A stretch of DNA of 64,000 bases from NCBI RefSeq assembly GCF_900117455.1, contig NZ_FPHO01000003.1, positions 992,001 through 1,056,000 on the forward strand, read 5' to 3'. Below the pieces are notes generated by a model. The model made no database searches and was not told the origin of the DNA. It saw only the letters and a program-made list of their open reading frames with translations. Position numbers and translations under genes: made by a program. Each line of letters starts with the position of its first letter. Within the stretch, counting starts at the first letter, position 1. The stretch is from Hyphomicrobium sp. CS1GBMeth3 (GTDB taxonomy: Bacteria > Pseudomonadota > Alphaproteobacteria > Rhizobiales > Hyphomicrobiaceae). Below are positions 63,473-64,000 of the stretch, piece by piece.

Positions 63473-64000
63473 TGCGGCTACTCCTCGCAACCGATGCGTG
63501 GGCTCCTCAGATCAACGGCGTCGTGCGGACCTACCAGCGTCTCGCGCTCGAGTTGCGCCGGCTGGAATGCGAGCTGATCGTACTCGGCCCGGAAAACTTC
63601 CGCTGCGTGCCGTGCCCGAGCTATCCCGAGATCGGCCTCGCCATCCCTGACCGCAAACGCTGCGCAACCCTGATCGACGAAGCGCGGGCGGAGGCCATCC
63701 ACATCGCAACCGAGGGACCTGTCGGCTGGATGGTCCGCGCCTACTGCCGGCGCCGTGCCCTGCCCTTCACCACCAGCTTCCACACGCGGTTTGCCGACTA
63801 CGTGAGCGCCCGCTGGCCCATCCCCGAGCGTTGGGTCTACGCCGCGCAACGGCACTTTCACGCGCCGAGCGCCGGCGTGATGGTCGCAACCAAGAGCTTG
63901 GCGGCCGACCTCGACCAGCGCGGCTTCGACCGCATCCTGCCCTGGACCCGCGGGGTCGATACGGAGCTATTCCGCCCGCGCCCCGCGCGCCTCTTCGGCA
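63472..64000 (+). CDS. agt: Agt-like family 4 glycosyltransferase (partial)
   Basis: The first 176 residues are inside the window. It reads MRLLLATDAWAPQINGVVRT, IHIATEGPVGWMVRAYCRRR, PFTTSFHTRFADYVSARWP and PWTRGVDTELFRPR, the GT-B family 4 pattern shared by Agt-type diacylglycerol glycosyltransferases. The start codon overlaps the stop of the plcP-like gene (TAATG), so the two are coupled. Together they would turn phospholipid into diacylglycerol and then glycolipid under phosphate limitation. The C-terminal donor-binding domain is off the right edge. Confidence 0.8.
   Translation, partial: MRLLLATDAWAPQINGVVRTYQRLALELRRLECELIVLGPENFRCVPCPSYPEIGLAIPDRKRCATLIDEARAEAIHIATEGPVGWMVRAYCRRRALPFTTSFHTRFADYVSARWPIPERWVYAAQRHFHAPSAGVMVATKSLAADLDQRGFDRILPWTRGVDTELFRPRPARLFG

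Overview
The window reads as chromosomal DNA of a high-G+C alphaproteobacterium, most likely of the order Hyphomicrobiales (Rhizobiales). The evidence is the order grpE-hrcA-rph-rdgB-hemW, the block lpoA-like/rsmI/yraN/gshB with comM further on, a glutamyl-Q tRNA(Asp) synthetase, a group II truncated haemoglobin, a LexA box of the direct-repeat GAAC-N7-GAAC type and a Pho-box-preceded plcP-agt lipid-remodelling pair. Genus cannot be fixed from sequence inspection alone. Coding density is high, with short intergenic gaps; the one gap over 300 bases is 6536-7537.

Layout. 1-5309: heat-shock regulation (grpE, hrcA), RNase PH, a small membrane protein, a glyoxalase-fold protein, an RdgB with an extra C-terminal domain, and HemW, the last four overlapping like an operon. 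5404-11850: YqaA-type membrane protein, DsbB, a peculiar GTGAG/GCGT-rich kilobase, HNH nuclease, AlkA-type glycosylase, GluQRS and a DUF1287 protein. 12086-18030: a gene broken at an 11-C tract, glycolate oxidase glcDEF and a phosphoesterase. 18062-24875: LpoA-like lipoprotein, RsmI, YraN, secreted proteins and glutathione synthetase. 25110-32528: SulP transporter, MFS transporter, acetyltransferase, VOC protein, ComM, FolD, a DUF167 protein and YggT.

32763-37478 is the most interesting part. A tRNA-Ala(CGC) gene has its last 47 bases plus 10 flanking bases copied exactly at 37422-37478, and the 4.6 kb between is an integrated element. It carries a type IV toxin-antitoxin pair (abiEi/abiEii), an unrecognised protein that looks like a lone protein-kinase N-lobe, a PD-(D/E)XK nuclease-like protein, and remnants of a relaxase and a tyrosine integrase fused out of frame by an internal deletion. 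Matching GGGCACACAC repeats sit just inside both ends and look like integrase arm sites. The element appears to have lost mobility while keeping candidate defence cargo. A second scar, a truncated Fic/mobile-mystery-B fragment, sits beside ada at about 38.8-39.0 kb.

39007-50340: Ada, an N-methyltryptophan-oxidase-like enzyme, a type II P-type ATPase and a haemoglobin, followed by a copper module (DUF411, CsoR, CopA, DUF305). CsoR and CopA diverge from a perfect 48-bp palindromic control region. An EF-hand protein and an aldo/keto reductase follow. 50575-64000: a DUF2130 protein behind a LexA-type SOS box, secreted small proteins, an isochorismatase-like hydrolase, LepA, an MltB-type transglycosylase, a YiiX-like hydrolase, a membrane GT2 glycosyltransferase, a periplasmic solute-binding protein, and a PlcP-like phosphoesterase with an Agt-like glycosyltransferase running off the right edge.
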